DNA of 35,339 nucleotides from Flavobacteriaceae bacterium (GCA_024644725.1 JAHEHE010000022.1:1-35339), one strand, 5' to 3'; counted from the first letter of the stretch, positions 8,051 to 16,630 are shown. The notes: generated by a model not told the origin, from the sequence alone. Numbers and translations: made by a program.

Positions 8051-9874
8051 TTATTTCTGATTTTTATGGGATTTTCTCAATTCACGGCGCATGACCTTGC
8101 CCGAGGCTGTTCTTGGAAGTTTCTCGATTTCAATCAGCTGCTGTACCTTGAAAAGCGGGTTGAGTCGCTTTTTGACAATGAATTGTGTTTGAAGGAGCTT
8201 GTCCTCCGGACTTTCATTGGAAGGCAGGCAGACCGCATAAATGACAAGCACACTTGGCCCTCCCTCTTTTGGAGAAACAGCGATGGCCGCCGATTCTTTT
8301 ATAAATTCGAGCTGGTTGATGACCTCTTCGATCTGAACGGAAGACACCTTGATGCCTCCGAGGTTCATCGCATCATCTGACCTTCCCTGGGCTCTGTAAT
8401 AGCCATTTTCGAGCCGTATGAGCTCATCTCCGTGCCTGCGCAGTTGAATTCCGCGATACCCCGGATTTCCTTTGAAATAGACCTCGTGATGGTCCCTGTT
8501 GAGCAGTTCTGAAGAGAGCCCTGGAATCGGAGGGATCAAAAACATCTCCCCGGCGTCAGCAGGCTCGTCATTTTCATCCAGCAATACGAATTCTCCACCC
8601 AGGGCCTGGGAAGAAAACGTGCTGGGTATATTTTTTTGAACCACCGTACTCGTAACGTATCCACCCCCGATTTCCGTTCCCCCGCAATACTCGATGACGG
8701 GTTTGTTGCCTGCGAGGTTCATCAGGTAGGTCATTTCAACGGGGTTAGAGGCTTCACCAGTGGAACTAAAGCATTTGATGTTGTTCCAGTCAAAGGCTTC
8801 GTTGCATGCGGTGATCTTCCATTGGCGAACAATGCTTGGTACCACACCCAGCATGGTGACACGGGCCTCCTGAACGAAACGTCCAAAACCTTCGCCCAAT
8901 GGTGCACCGTAATACAAGGCAATTGAGGCTTTGTTGATCAAAGCTGCGAAAATGAGCCAGGGCCCCATCATCCAACCGAGATTCGTCGGCCAGCAGACCA
9001 CGTCGTTTGAGTGTATGTCATGGTGGTAATACCCATCGGATGCCCCTTTGACAGGCGTTACATGGTTCCAGGGAATCGCCTTGGGCTCTCCCGTGGTTCC
9101 TGATGAGAACAGTATCGTGATGGCGTCCCCAGGATCACAAACAAGACTTTCAAATTCATCCTTCTCAACCAGGAAATCAGAATAGTACTTGTCCCCTTCC
9201 CGAAGTTTCGGACCTGCCTGTGAGGTATGCACGACTATGGTTTTCGGGGGCTGAGCCTCGAGAACCTTGGCATACATAGGCAAGGTCTTACCCGCCCGAT
9301 GGAGCAGATCCTGGGTAAAAAGCAGCTTGGGTCGGGTGATTCGCATGCGAACCTCAATTTCGTTGGGCGTGAAGCTGTCAGCGATGGTCGCCACTACAAT
9401 TCCGGCCTTTATGGCACCCAGGTAGATACAGACGGCCTCCAGGGTCATGGGCATGTCGATGGCGATTCGGTCTCCCGGGACCAGTCCTTCGCTCACCAGG
9501 CTATTTGCCACGCGGTTGACTTTCTCAAGAAGTTGTTTTTGACTGATGCGTTGCAGGGGCCCGTTTTCTTCCTGGAAAACGACCGCCGTGGAGTCATCCG
9601 CATTCTGGAAACAGGAATCTACGATGTTAAGTCGGGCTCCCGGAATCCATTTGGCCCGTTCCTCACCTTGACTCAGATCCAAAATCCGATCGTATTTGCG
9701 CTTGAAGCGGATGCCCAGGTTAGAAATCGTTTGACTCCAAAACTCCGGTTTATCTGACGCTGACCATTTCCAGAACTCCGAGTAGTCATTGAAACCATTT
9801 TGCAGCATCATCTTGTGGATATTGCTGTTTTCAATCACTTCTGTATCCGGATGCCAGGAATGTTGGGGTGTCAT
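8051..9874 (-). CDS. AMP-dependent acyl-CoA synthetase (acetyl/acetoacetyl-CoA synthetase-like)
   Basis: 607-residue member of the ANL adenylate-forming superfamily, which joins a carboxylic acid to CoA with ATP. Residues 30-90 resemble the ACAS N-terminal domain (FWKWSASDKPEFW). The ATP loop SSGTTGEPK is at 257-265, followed by NLGWMMGPW, the YCGGTEIGGG core and the hinge QGRSDDAMNLGGIKVSS. The C-terminal catalytic Lys593 is in LPRTASGKVMRREL. The length and N-terminal domain point to a short-chain or keto-acid substrate such as acetate or acetoacetate, but this cannot be read from sequence. The ATG overlaps the PBP1A stop by one base (TGATG), indicating translational coupling. Confidence 0.88.
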   Translation of the reverse strand: MTPQHSWHPDTEVIENSNIHKMMLQNGFNDYSEFWKWSASDKPEFWSQTISNLGIRFKRKYDRILDLSQGEERAKWIPGARLNIVDSCFQNADDSTAVVFQEENGPLQRISQKQLLEKVNRVANSLVSEGLVPGDRIAIDMPMTLEAVCIYLGAIKAGIVVATIADSFTPNEIEVRMRITRPKLLFTQDLLHRAGKTLPMYAKVLEAQPPKTIVVHTSQAGPKLREGDKYYSDFLVEKDEFESLVCDPGDAITILFSSGTTGEPKAIPWNHVTPVKGASDGYYHHDIHSNDVVCWPTNLGWMMGPWLIFAALINKASIALYYGAPLGEGFGRFVQEARVTMLGVVPSIVRQWKITACNEAFDWNNIKCFSSTGEASNPVEMTYLMNLAGNKPVIEYCGGTEIGGGYVTSTVVQKNIPSTFSSQALGGEFVLLDENDEPADAGEMFLIPPIPGLSSELLNRDHHEVYFKGNPGYRGIQLRRHGDELIRLENGYYRAQGRSDDAMNLGGIKVSSVQIEEVINQLEFIKESAAIAVSPKEGGPSVLVIYAVCLPSNESPEDKLLQTQFIVKKRLNPLFKVQQLIEIEKLPRTASGKVMRRELRKSHKNQK

Positions 9875-12177
9875 CAGAATTCTATTTCTTCATTCGGGTC
9901 AGGTTTCGGAACCAATTGATCTTCTTCAGGATCCACTTCCTTGTCGCAGTCTACGTTAATGGTAAGTTCTTCCGGGCGCTCAAACTCTTCTTTGCTGATG
10001 CCCAGCTCCTCGTCGGCGTAGTTCTTTTTCATAAAAAGGGCCCAGATCGGCAGGGCCATGGAGGCTCCCTGGCCACGTGTGATGTCTACAAAGTGGACCG
10101 AACGGTCCTCGGCCCCTACCCAGACACCGGTGGAGAGATTGGGCACCATTCCGATGAACCATCCGTCGGATTGATTTTGGGTCGTTCCCGTCTTTCCGGC
10201 GATTGGGTTGTCAAACTTGTAGGGATAGCCTGTGACTACGTCGTCCACGTATTTCCCTCCCGTGGTTCGCAGTCGAATTCCCGAGCCGTATTTCACAACA
10301 CCTTCCATGAGGTTCACAGTCGCATAGGCAATGCTTTCACTGAGCACCTCCCGTGTTTCCGGGCTGAATTCTTCCAGGATGGTTCCATTCTTGTCTTCAA
10401 TGCGAAGGATCATCATGGGTTTGACATACATGCCCTTGTTGGCGAAGGTATTGAGGGCTCCGACCATTTCGTAAAGACTCAGGTCAATGGTTCCCAATGC
10501 GATTGAAGGGACGGCGAGAAGGTCCGCCTCGATACCGAGGTTGCTGGCCATTTTCACTACATTCTGAGGAGTTGTCTGGTCGATCAGGTTCGCTGATATG
10601 ACATTGACCGAGTTGGCCAGGGCGCTCTTCAGAGACAAGAGTCCCCCGTATTTCTCGCTTGAGTTTTTGGGAGTCCAGTCTTCTTCCAGGTGATATTTCC
10701 CGGCCGGGATGGTATACGGCGTGTTTGGATATTCGTCACAGGGAGAAAGACCCAATTGGTTGATCGCAGTGGCATAGACGAAAGGCTTGAAGGTGGAGCC
10801 GACCTGTCGACGACCCTGTTTCACGTGGTCGTATTGGAAGTGCTTGTAATCGATACCACCCACCCAGGCCTTCACGTGGCCCGTCGTAGGGTCGGTAGAG
10901 AGCAAACCCGACTGCAGTATGAATTTGTTGTACCGGATCGAATCATAGGGAGTCATAACCGTGTCGATCTCACCTTTCCAGGAAAAGATGCGCATGGGTG
11001 TCTCTTTTAAAAACGATTCCTCGATTTCCTTCTCCGAAGCACCGTTCTGTTTCATTTTTCTCCAACGGTCGCTGCGCTTCATGGCGGCCCGCATGGTGTA
11101 CTCGATCTGTTCGTCTTCCAGATCGTAGAAGGGCGCCGTTGGGTTCTTCTTCTGCTGCTTCATGAATACCCTTTGAAGATTGGCCATGTGCTCGGCCATG
11201 GCTTCCTCGGCATTGTTCTGCAAGCGGGAATCCAGGGTGACGTAAATCTTCAGGCCGTCCCTGTAAATGTTGTAGTTCTCCCCGTTGGGCTTTGGATTGT
11301 CTTTCATCCAGCCTCGCATGAACTCTCTGACGTACTCCCTGAAGTAAGTCGCCGTACCGTCACTGTGACCCTCGAGATTGATGTCCAGTTCCAGCGGAAG
11401 CTCCTGAAGGGAGTCCTTTTCTTTCTCGGTGATGACCTCGTTCCTTTCCATCTGCATGAAAACCACGTTTCTCCGATCCTTCACCATTTCGGGTCTTCGC
11501 ATCGGGTTGTAGAGCGAGGAGTTCTTCAACATGCCCACAAGCATGGCCGACTCTTCGATGCTGAGATCCAAGGGCTCCTTGCCGAAATGGATTCTCGCTG
11601 CCGACCGGATACCTACGGCGTTGTGCCCGAAATCGTATTTGTTCAGGTACATGGTGATGATCTCATTTTTGGTGTACTGCTGTTCAAGTCGGACAGAGAT
11701 GACCCATTCCTTTACCTTTTGGATCAATCGCTTCATGATGTTGGAAGATGCTTGCTTGGTGAACAGCATCTTGGCCAATTGCTGGGTTATGGTGCTGGCT
11801 CCCCCGTCTCTCCCCAGTTTTATTGCCGCCCGTGCCGTACCTCTGAAATCGATTCCTGAATGCTCGTAGAAACGTTCATCCTCCGTAGAGACCAGGGCCT
11901 GGATGAGGTTGTCGGGAAGCTCCGAGAATTTCACAGGCGTCCGGTTCTCCCGATAAAATTTCCCCAGGGTCTCTCCATCGATGGAAATGACCTCTGTGGC
12001 CAGGTTGTTCTCAGGGTTTTCCAACTCTTCAAAGGAAGGAAGCTTTCCAAAAACACCCAGGGCAGCCAGGCCGAAGATGAGAATGGTAAACAGGAGACCA
12101 CCGAAGAAGATGCTCCAGATCCATCGGGTATACTTTTTGGTTCCCTTGTGCTCTTTTTGTTGTTCTTTCTTTGCCAT
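9874..12177 (-). CDS. class A penicillin-binding protein 1A
   Basis: 767-residue bifunctional cell-wall polymerase and cross-linker, anchored by one membrane helix (about residues 19-42). The GT51 glycosyltransferase domain has EDERFYEHSGID (Glu99) and GASTITQQLAK (126-136). The transpeptidase domain has the serine of STFK at 461, SVN at 523-525 and KTGT at 662-665, so both activities look intact. The C terminus is an acidic tail. The ATG overlaps the gldH stop by one base (TAATG), and the gene is followed by the AMP ligase with the same kind of overlap. Co-transcription with gldH ties wall synthesis to the gliding machinery gene cluster. Confidence 0.95.
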   Translation of the reverse strand: MAKKEQQKEHKGTKKYTRWIWSIFFGGLLFTILIFGLAALGVFGKLPSFEELENPENNLATEVISIDGETLGKFYRENRTPVKFSELPDNLIQALVSTEDERFYEHSGIDFRGTARAAIKLGRDGGASTITQQLAKMLFTKQASSNIMKRLIQKVKEWVISVRLEQQYTKNEIITMYLNKYDFGHNAVGIRSAARIHFGKEPLDLSIEESAMLVGMLKNSSLYNPMRRPEMVKDRRNVVFMQMERNEVITEKEKDSLQELPLELDINLEGHSDGTATYFREYVREFMRGWMKDNPKPNGENYNIYRDGLKIYVTLDSRLQNNAEEAMAEHMANLQRVFMKQQKKNPTAPFYDLEDEQIEYTMRAAMKRSDRWRKMKQNGASEKEIEESFLKETPMRIFSWKGEIDTVMTPYDSIRYNKFILQSGLLSTDPTTGHVKAWVGGIDYKHFQYDHVKQGRRQVGSTFKPFVYATAINQLGLSPCDEYPNTPYTIPAGKYHLEEDWTPKNSSEKYGGLLSLKSALANSVNVISANLIDQTTPQNVVKMASNLGIEADLLAVPSIALGTIDLSLYEMVGALNTFANKGMYVKPMMILRIEDKNGTILEEFSPETREVLSESIAYATVNLMEGVVKYGSGIRLRTTGGKYVDDVVTGYPYKFDNPIAGKTGTTQNQSDGWFIGMVPNLSTGVWVGAEDRSVHFVDITRGQGASMALPIWALFMKKNYADEELGISKEEFERPEELTINVDCDKEVDPEEDQLVPKPDPNEEIEF

Positions 12178-12680
12178 TAATCCGCCTTTTCAATTTGCAC
12201 GCCCACGTCTGTGATGCCGTTTAAATACTCCAAACCGTCAACCTCCCGGGTTTTGCGCATCGCCTGTTGAACGGTCAGGTCATAATCACCCATCTGAGAA
12301 AAGGTGACATTGGTCTTGTATTCGAGCTTGTTCTCCTTGACATCGGAGATGCCTGTTCCCAGGAAGCGACCTTCGGGTGTGGTCATTTCATATTCAAGGG
12401 TATCGACGATTTGATAGTTGTTCGGAAAACGGATGCCCACGATCAAAAAAAGATTGCTGAACTCGTATTCCTTGTTGTTTCTAAGGGTTAGGTAGATGTT
12501 GTTTTTCTGAATGGTGTCCTGCGAGGGAATCGTGAAATGGATCAGGGAGTCTTTGTGCCACCGATTGTCTTCAATCGACTGAAACTGATTGTAGACGACC
12601 TGTCTCTTGCAGGAGCCTAGAAAAATGATGCCAAAGGCCAGCAACAGGACATTTGCCAATACTCTGCTATTCTCTCTCAT
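12177..12680 (-). CDS. gldH: gliding motility lipoprotein GldH
   Basis: 167-residue lipoprotein. The signal peptide ends in a lipobox LGSC with Cys24, so the protein is probably lipid-anchored. The mature part is a small beta-rich domain with the blocks YNQFQSIEDNRWHKDS, YLTLRNNKEYEFSNLFLIV and ALRK-like QQAMRKTREVDGL, which match GldH of flavobacteria, required for gliding and type IX secretion-linked motility. The position directly between a PSP1/RicT gene and a class A PBP is the usual GldH context. I chose ATG 12680, 10 bases after the ricT stop; an upstream in-frame extension overlaps ricT and lacks a signal peptide. Confidence 0.88.
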   Translation of the reverse strand: MRENSRVLANVLLLAFGIIFLGSCKRQVVYNQFQSIEDNRWHKDSLIHFTIPSQDTIQKNNIYLTLRNNKEYEFSNLFLIVGIRFPNNYQIVDTLEYEMTTPEGRFLGTGISDVKENKLEYKTNVTFSQMGDYDLTVQQAMRKTREVDGLEYLNGITDVGVQIEKAD

Positions 12681-12690
12681 ATACTGCTTG

Positions 12691-13890
12691 TCAATTCTTC
12701 TTTTTTTGGGGCTTTTGCTGGGGCTTGCGACCCGAATTCCTAAAATTCCCTTTGCGATTGCTCCTGCCTTTTTTTCTTCGACGGCTCTTCTTGGGTTTGT
12801 CAAAACGCGTCAGGCTGTCCTGCCCAACGACATCCGTGAACACCGATTCCGCCTCTTTTTCATACTCGTGCTCTGATGAGAATTCCTCGAGGCTATTAAC
12901 CTTGTTGTTTTCCTTGTTCATCTCAATGATCTGGTTGGCCTGCTCAAGGGTGAGTTTGTGCCAGATGACCGGGTTGTCTTTGTAGGCGTACCAGATCCAG
13001 CCCTTGAAGATATCCATCTTTTGAAAGACGGCTGTTCCTTTCTGGGTATGCAACCAGAGATTGGTCTTCGGAAATCCCTTGAGGGCATCGAGGTAAGAAT
13101 CCAGCTCGTAGTTGAGGCAGCACTTGAGTTTGCCGCACTGACCCGCCAGCTTCTGCGGATTCAGCGACAGTTGCTGATATCTCGCCGCCGACGTGCTCAC
13201 AGACCGGAAGTCTGTCAGCCAGGTTGAGCAGCAGAGCTCCCTCCCGCAGGATCCTATGCCTCCCAATCGGGACGCCTCCTGACGCAGCCCTACCTGTTTC
13301 ATCTCAACTCGGATGCTGAAAGTGCCTGCCAGCTCACGAATAAGTTGCCTGAAATCTACACGGTCGTCTGCCGTGTAATAGAAAGTGGCCTTATTGCCGT
13401 CTCCCTGGAACTCCACATCGGAAAGCTTCATTTTGAGTTGGAGCCTGGAGATGATCAACCTCGACTTTCTCTGAACCTCCAGCTCTTTTCCTTTGGCGGT
13501 ATTCCAAACGTCAATATCTCTTTGACTGGCCTTTCTGTAGATTTGCTTGATCTCTTCCTTTCTTCGGCGCGAATTCTTCTTCTTCATCTGAACACGCACC
13601 AATTCACCCGTAAGCGATACGACCCCGATGTCATGACCGGGCGAAGTCTCAACAGCCACCACGTCACCCATGCTGAGCGAGAGCTCCTTGGAGTTGCGGT
13701 AGAATCCTTTGCGTCCATTTTTAAAACGGACCTCAACGATGTCGAAAGGCTTTTGATTGGCAGGAAGCTCCATGTTGGCGAGCCAGTCGAAGACGTTCAG
13801 CTTGTCACAGCTGCCGTCGGCACAGGCGCCATTGCTTTTGCATCCCCTTGGGATTCCTTTTATAGTGGATGAGCACGAATTGCAGCTCAT
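12691..13890 (-). CDS. ricT: PSP1-domain protein RicT (YaaT family)
   Basis: 399 residues. The N terminus is cysteine-rich (Cys3, 6, 17, 23 and 28). The PSP1 core includes FDIVEVRFKNGRKGFY, VVAVETSPGHDIGVVSLTGELV, FYYTADDRVDFRQLIRELA, GGIGSCGRELCCSTWL and AGQCGKLKCCLNYE. In Bacillus, RicT with RicA and RicF forms an iron-sulfur complex acting on RNase Y and development; the role in Bacteroidota is not settled. The final 50 residues are a Lys/Arg/Gln-rich disordered tail that could bind nucleic acid. First gene of the minus-strand operon leading to gldH. In many bacteria this gene sits next to holB, which here is 500 bases away on the other strand. Confidence 0.88.
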   Translation of the reverse strand: MSCNSCSSTIKGIPRGCKSNGACADGSCDKLNVFDWLANMELPANQKPFDIVEVRFKNGRKGFYRNSKELSLSMGDVVAVETSPGHDIGVVSLTGELVRVQMKKKNSRRRKEEIKQIYRKASQRDIDVWNTAKGKELEVQRKSRLIISRLQLKMKLSDVEFQGDGNKATFYYTADDRVDFRQLIRELAGTFSIRVEMKQVGLRQEASRLGGIGSCGRELCCSTWLTDFRSVSTSAARYQQLSLNPQKLAGQCGKLKCCLNYELDSYLDALKGFPKTNLWLHTQKGTAVFQKMDIFKGWIWYAYKDNPVIWHKLTLEQANQIIEMNKENNKVNSLEEFSSEHEYEKEAESVFTDVVGQDSLTRFDKPKKSRRRKKGRSNRKGNFRNSGRKPQQKPQKKKN

Positions 13891-13906
13891 AGGATATCGT
13901 ATTTTG

Positions 13907-13937
13907 CAAAATGAAGAGCCAACTTCTTAACTGTCAA
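13907..13937 (-). promoter_or_regulatory. candidate promoter of the ricT-gldH-PBP1A operon
   Basis: On the minus strand TTG (13937-13935) is separated by 20 bases from TCATTTTG (13914-13907), which matches TAnnTTTG at seven of eight positions. The transcript would start close to the ricT ATG at 13890, leaving a very short leader. Confidence 0.42.
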
Positions 13938-13979
13938 TCTATTTCCCTTCTTTGAACTCGCTGGCCCGGTAGAGTCATG

Positions 13980-13997
13980 TCTGCTGTAGTCAGCAGA
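13980..13997. promoter_or_regulatory. inverted repeat between ferredoxin and ricT
   Basis: TCTGCTG-TAGT-CAGCAGA is a perfect 7-bp inverted repeat with a 4-base loop, in the 170-base gap between the ferredoxin stop and the ricT start. Neither side has a T tract, so it is not a standard terminator. It could be a protein site upstream of the ricT promoter or an RNA 3' end structure. Confidence 0.4.
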
Positions 13998-14060
13998 ACA
14001 GACCCGTAAAATTTAGGGTAAATATACTCAATAATACCTAATTAAAAAGGCGCTCCGGGA

Positions 14061-14291
14061 TCAGCTTCGTTTTACGCTGATGATCTTCACAGGGCAGGCT
14101 TCTTTCGCCTTATCAGCGTTGTCAAAGATGGACTCGTCCGGCGATTTTATGGTGTGAAAGCCCTTTTTCTCCTCGGAGTGAAGCAGGACCGATTTCCCGT
14201 CTTTCTTGGACATCTGGAACTGACTCGGGGCCAATTCGACGCAATAGTTGCACCCGATGCATTTCTTTCTCTGAAGTGTGATGATGACCAT
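14061..14291 (-). CDS. small single-cluster ferredoxin
   Basis: 76-residue iron-sulfur protein. The motif CxxCxxC at Cys11, Cys14 and Cys17 (CIGCNYCVELAP) and a distant CysPro at Cys66 (EACPVKII) bind one cluster, most likely 4Fe-4S. This is the classic one-cluster ferredoxin layout: electron carrier for an unknown partner. ATG 14291 starts the protein just before the first strand; longer frames upstream overlap the delta-prime gene on the other strand and have no domain. It is divergent from holB with about 99 bases between starts. It is not a rubredoxin, so it is not an obvious donor for the AlkB-type enzyme at 31458. Confidence 0.9.
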   Translation of the reverse strand: MVIITLQRKKCIGCNYCVELAPSQFQMSKKDGKSVLLHSEEKKGFHTIKSPDESIFDNADKAKEACPVKIISVKRS

Positions 14292-14368
14292 GAAAGGTTC
14301 TTCTGAGTTTCCGGCAAAAATAGCTATTTTCAAGTGTCTCAGCCATCTGGTTGCTCTTTTTTTGTTTT

Positions 14369-14382
14369 CTTTGCAAGCAAAG
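14369..14382 (+). other. short inverted repeat in the holB leader
   Basis: CTTTGC-AA-GCAAAG is a perfect 6-bp inverted repeat eight bases before the holB ATG. It overlaps a rough -7 match (TTTCTTTG), so it may be an operator rather than an RNA hairpin. The evidence is only the symmetry. Confidence 0.3.
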
Positions 14383-14390
14383 ACAGCAGC

Positions 14391-15545
14391 ATGCTTTTTT
14401 CGAGGATCATCGGACAGGAAAATATCAAAAGTCATCTGGTTCGCACCGTTGACAACGGTAGAATTCCTCATGCTCAGCTCTTCGTGGCACCTACCGGAAG
14501 CGGTGCGCTACCGATGGCCATTGCCTATGCCCAATACATTTTGTGCTCCAACACCGGTGGCGAGAACAATACCGGTGATCCGGCCTGCAACCTGAAGTTC
14601 GAAAAACTATCGCATCCGGACCTTCATTTTGCCTTTCCGGTGACAACCAATGAAAAGATTAAAAAGCACCCTACCAGCGATGCCTTCCTCGAGGAATGGA
14701 GGGAGTTTATCTCCGACCATCCCTACGGGAGCCTTTTCAATTGGTACCAGCGTCTGGGCATTGAGAACAAACAGGGGCAGATTGGTGTGGATGAGGCTGA
14801 GGAAATCGTCAAAAAACTGTCTCTGAAAGCCTACGAAGGAGGATACAAGGTGATGATCATTTGGATGGCTGAGAAAATGAATACTTCTGCTGCCAACAAA
14901 TTGCTCAAGCTGATCGAGGAGCCTCCCTCAAAAACCGTTTTGCTCTTGCTGGCAGAAGATGAGGAACAGATCCTGAAGACCATCACCTCACGTTGTCAGA
15001 TCCTGAACTTCCAGGGACTGACCGAATACGACATCAAGATCAGGCTCATGGAAGATCATCAGCTGGAGGAGAGCCAGGCCATTCGCATTGCTCACCAGTC
15101 ACACGGTAGTTGGAACAAGGCTATTCACATGTTGAAACGTGACGACAATGAACTCGCTTTTGAAAAGTGGTTCATCACCTGGGTTCGCACGGCATTCAAG
15201 GCCAAGGGCGACGCCTCAGTCGTGCAGGACCTGATCACCTGGAGCGAAGAAATTGCCAAAACCGGGAGGGAGACCCAGAAACGCTTCCTCGACTACTGCT
15301 CCCAGTTTTTCAGGCAGGCCATGCTCGCCAACTATGGAGCGGGTTCTTTGGTCTATCTGGAGACCGGAATGCGAAATTTCGACCTGGAAAAGTTTGCGCC
15401 TTTTATACATGGAGCCAATATTGAAGACATTCACAAGGCCGTTGAGGATGCGTCCTACCATATAGAGAGAAATGGCAATGCCAAGATCATTCTGCTCGAC
15501 CTCTCCATGCAACTCACCCGATTTCTGCACAGGAAAGAACTCTAG
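14391..15545 (+). CDS. holB: DNA polymerase III delta-prime subunit
   Basis: 384 residues of the clamp-loader AAA+ type. The N-terminal block MLFSRIIGQENIKSHLV and IPHAQLFVAPTGSGALPMAIAYAQYILC correspond to the delta-prime ATPase fold. The Walker A position reads PTGSGALP (34-41) without the usual Lys-Thr, so this subunit probably does not hydrolyse ATP, as is known for delta-prime. The mid region has ANKLLKLIEEPPSKTVLLLL and the arginine-finger motif TSRCQIL that acts on the neighbouring subunit. The C-terminal helical domain completes the protein. ATG 14391 is used because a longer frame starts inside the upstream promoter region. It converges on the hemolysin III gene with 21 bases between stops. 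Confidence 0.88.
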   Translation: MLFSRIIGQENIKSHLVRTVDNGRIPHAQLFVAPTGSGALPMAIAYAQYILCSNTGGENNTGDPACNLKFEKLSHPDLHFAFPVTTNEKIKKHPTSDAFLEEWREFISDHPYGSLFNWYQRLGIENKQGQIGVDEAEEIVKKLSLKAYEGGYKVMIIWMAEKMNTSAANKLLKLIEEPPSKTVLLLLAEDEEQILKTITSRCQILNFQGLTEYDIKIRLMEDHQLEESQAIRIAHQSHGSWNKAIHMLKRDDNELAFEKWFITWVRTAFKAKGDASVVQDLITWSEEIAKTGRETQKRFLDYCSQFFRQAMLANYGAGSLVYLETGMRNFDLEKFAPFIHGANIEDIHKAVEDASYHIERNGNAKIILLDLSMQLTRFLHRKEL

Positions 15546-15566
15546 ACCCAACCCCGGGACCCTGAT

Positions 15567-16217
15567 TCAGCGGGCCGGCAGGACGTAGAAAAACACGGCC
15601 ATGAAATGACAAAAGCTCCCGATCAGGACGAAAACATGAAAAAGCGCGTGGTTGAAACGCATCTTTCTTCGACTGTATAAAACGGCTCCAAGGGTATAAG
15701 CAAGTCCCCCGCCAAAGAGCCAGAGCAAACCCTTGGTCGGAAGCTCTTCCATTAGGGGCTTTATAGCGAAAATCACCACCCAGCCCATGAGCACATAGGC
15801 AATTGTTGAGATCCGGTCGAAACGACCAAAGTAAAATACCTTGAAAATGATGCCGATCAATGCCAGTCCCCAGGAGACGCCGAAAATGGTCCAGCCGATC
15901 CATCCTTTCAACACAACTAGTGTAAATGGAGTATACGTTCCGGCGATGAGAACATAGATGGCGGCGTGGTCCAGGATGTTCAATTTGATCCTTAAATCCG
16001 GGTTTTTAGCGTAATGATAGAAGGTCGAAGCCGCATAGAGCACAATCAGGCTCGCTCCGAAAATGGCGAAGCTCGTGATGTGCCAAACCGTTCCGTAGCG
16101 GGAGGCGTATACGATCAACAGGACGAGTGCCACAATGCTGAGCAACAAGCCAATACCATGGGTGATGATATTGAGTTTCTCCTCCTTGGAATCGTAGTAG
16201 GTCAGCTTGTCTTTCAC
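15567..16217 (-). CDS. hemolysin III / PAQR-family membrane protein
   Basis: 216 residues with seven predicted membrane segments. The metal-binding motifs of the PAQR/HlyIII family are present: Ser and His in AASTFYH (His68), Asp-His at 83-84 in LDHAAIY, and the C-terminal NHALFHVF...SFCHF with His190, His194 and His204. Members are hydrolase-like membrane proteins linked to lipid homeostasis; the old name hemolysin III does not prove toxin function. The N terminus (KEEKLNIITHGIG) matches the family start. It is divergent from the GlsB-type gene, and its own -7 element lies 26 bases upstream. Confidence 0.92.
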   Translation of the reverse strand: MKDKLTYYDSKEEKLNIITHGIGLLLSIVALVLLIVYASRYGTVWHITSFAIFGASLIVLYAASTFYHYAKNPDLRIKLNILDHAAIYVLIAGTYTPFTLVVLKGWIGWTIFGVSWGLALIGIIFKVFYFGRFDRISTIAYVLMGWVVIFAIKPLMEELPTKGLLWLFGGGLAYTLGAVLYSRRKMRFNHALFHVFVLIGSFCHFMAVFFYVLPAR

Positions 16218-16242
16218 TTTGTCCCTTTGTTTGTCGAGAGTT

Positions 16243-16250
16243 CAAAATTA
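16243..16250 (-). promoter_or_regulatory. -7 element for the hemolysin III gene
   Basis: On the minus strand TAATTTTG is a perfect TAnnTTTG match, 26 bases before the ATG at 16217. No convincing TTG is found at -33. It sits back to back with the -7 element of the divergent gene. Confidence 0.5.
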
Positions 16251-16276
16251 GCGAAAAGCACTTGAAAATAATTTGG

Positions 16277-16284
16277 TAAATTTG
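16277..16284 (+). promoter_or_regulatory. -7 element for the GlsB-type gene
   Basis: TAAATTTG is a perfect TAnnTTTG match, 28 bases before the ATG at 16313. The best upstream TTG (16262-16264) is only 12 bases away, so the -33 half is weak or absent. Confidence 0.48.
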
Positions 16285-16312
16285 AGAATCTCTAATCTTA
16301 AACCTTATAAAA

Positions 16313-16555
16313 ATGGGATTTCTTTACTTCATTATCATCGGAGCCATTGCAGGATGGGGAGCCGGTAAAATCATGCAGGGAGGCGGATTTGGCCTTCTTA
16401 TGAACATCGTTTTAGGCATCGTTGGCGGAGTTATCGGTGGCTGGGTATTCAGCTTGCTGGGCATCAGTGCGGACGGCGGACTCATCGGATCCCTGGTTAC
16501 GGCCCTTGTGGGAGCTGTTCTTCTTCTTTACGTCGCCCGGCTCATCAAAAAGTAA
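16313..16555 (+). CDS. GlsB/YeaQ/YmgE family membrane peptide
   Basis: 80-residue, very Gly-rich membrane protein of the transglycosylase-associated protein family. Three hydrophobic segments (FLYFIIIGAIAGWGAGKI, LLMNIVLGIVGGVIGGWVFSLL and GLIGSLVTALVGAVLLLYVA) contain the family's GAIAGWGAGKI and GIVGGVIGGWVF glycine-zipper motifs. Homologues are often stress-induced small membrane proteins of unknown mechanism. The gene is alone, with its own -7 element, and is followed after 27 bases by the trpS -33 box. The C terminus is a short basic stretch (RLIKK). Confidence 0.92.
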   Translation: MGFLYFIIIGAIAGWGAGKIMQGGGFGLLMNIVLGIVGGVIGGWVFSLLGISADGGLIGSLVTALVGAVLLLYVARLIKK

Positions 16556-16581
16556 GTTTCGCGGGGGAGGCTTCAGGCGAG

Positions 16582-16611
16582 TTGCACATCAGGTCGAAAT
16601 GCGTATTTTTG
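16582..16611 (+). promoter_or_regulatory. trpS-rid promoter
   Basis: TTG at 16582-16584 and TATTTTTG at 16604-16611, a perfect TAnnTTTG, have a 19-base spacer. The start of transcription would be near 16617, about 14 bases before the trpS ATG. A second perfect -7 match, TAATTTTG, follows at 16617-16624 but has no -33 partner. Confidence 0.68.
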
Positions 16612-16630
16612 CCCTTTAATTTTGAAAGGT

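Noticed and set aside
9227-9757. Long plus-strand frame opposite the AMP ligase
   Set aside because: Mirror of a conserved enzyme with intact motifs; low-complexity composition and no family likeness.
11173-11859. 228-codon plus-strand frame opposite PBP1A
   Set aside because: The minus strand carries all PBP motifs; this frame lacks any.
14061-14291. Ferredoxin as electron donor of AlkB
   Set aside because: It is 17 kb away, on the other strand, and of the one-cluster ferredoxin type rather than rubredoxin.
15567-16217. Hemolysin III as a toxin
   Set aside because: The PAQR motifs indicate a membrane hydrolase-like protein; haemolysis is not shown by sequence.
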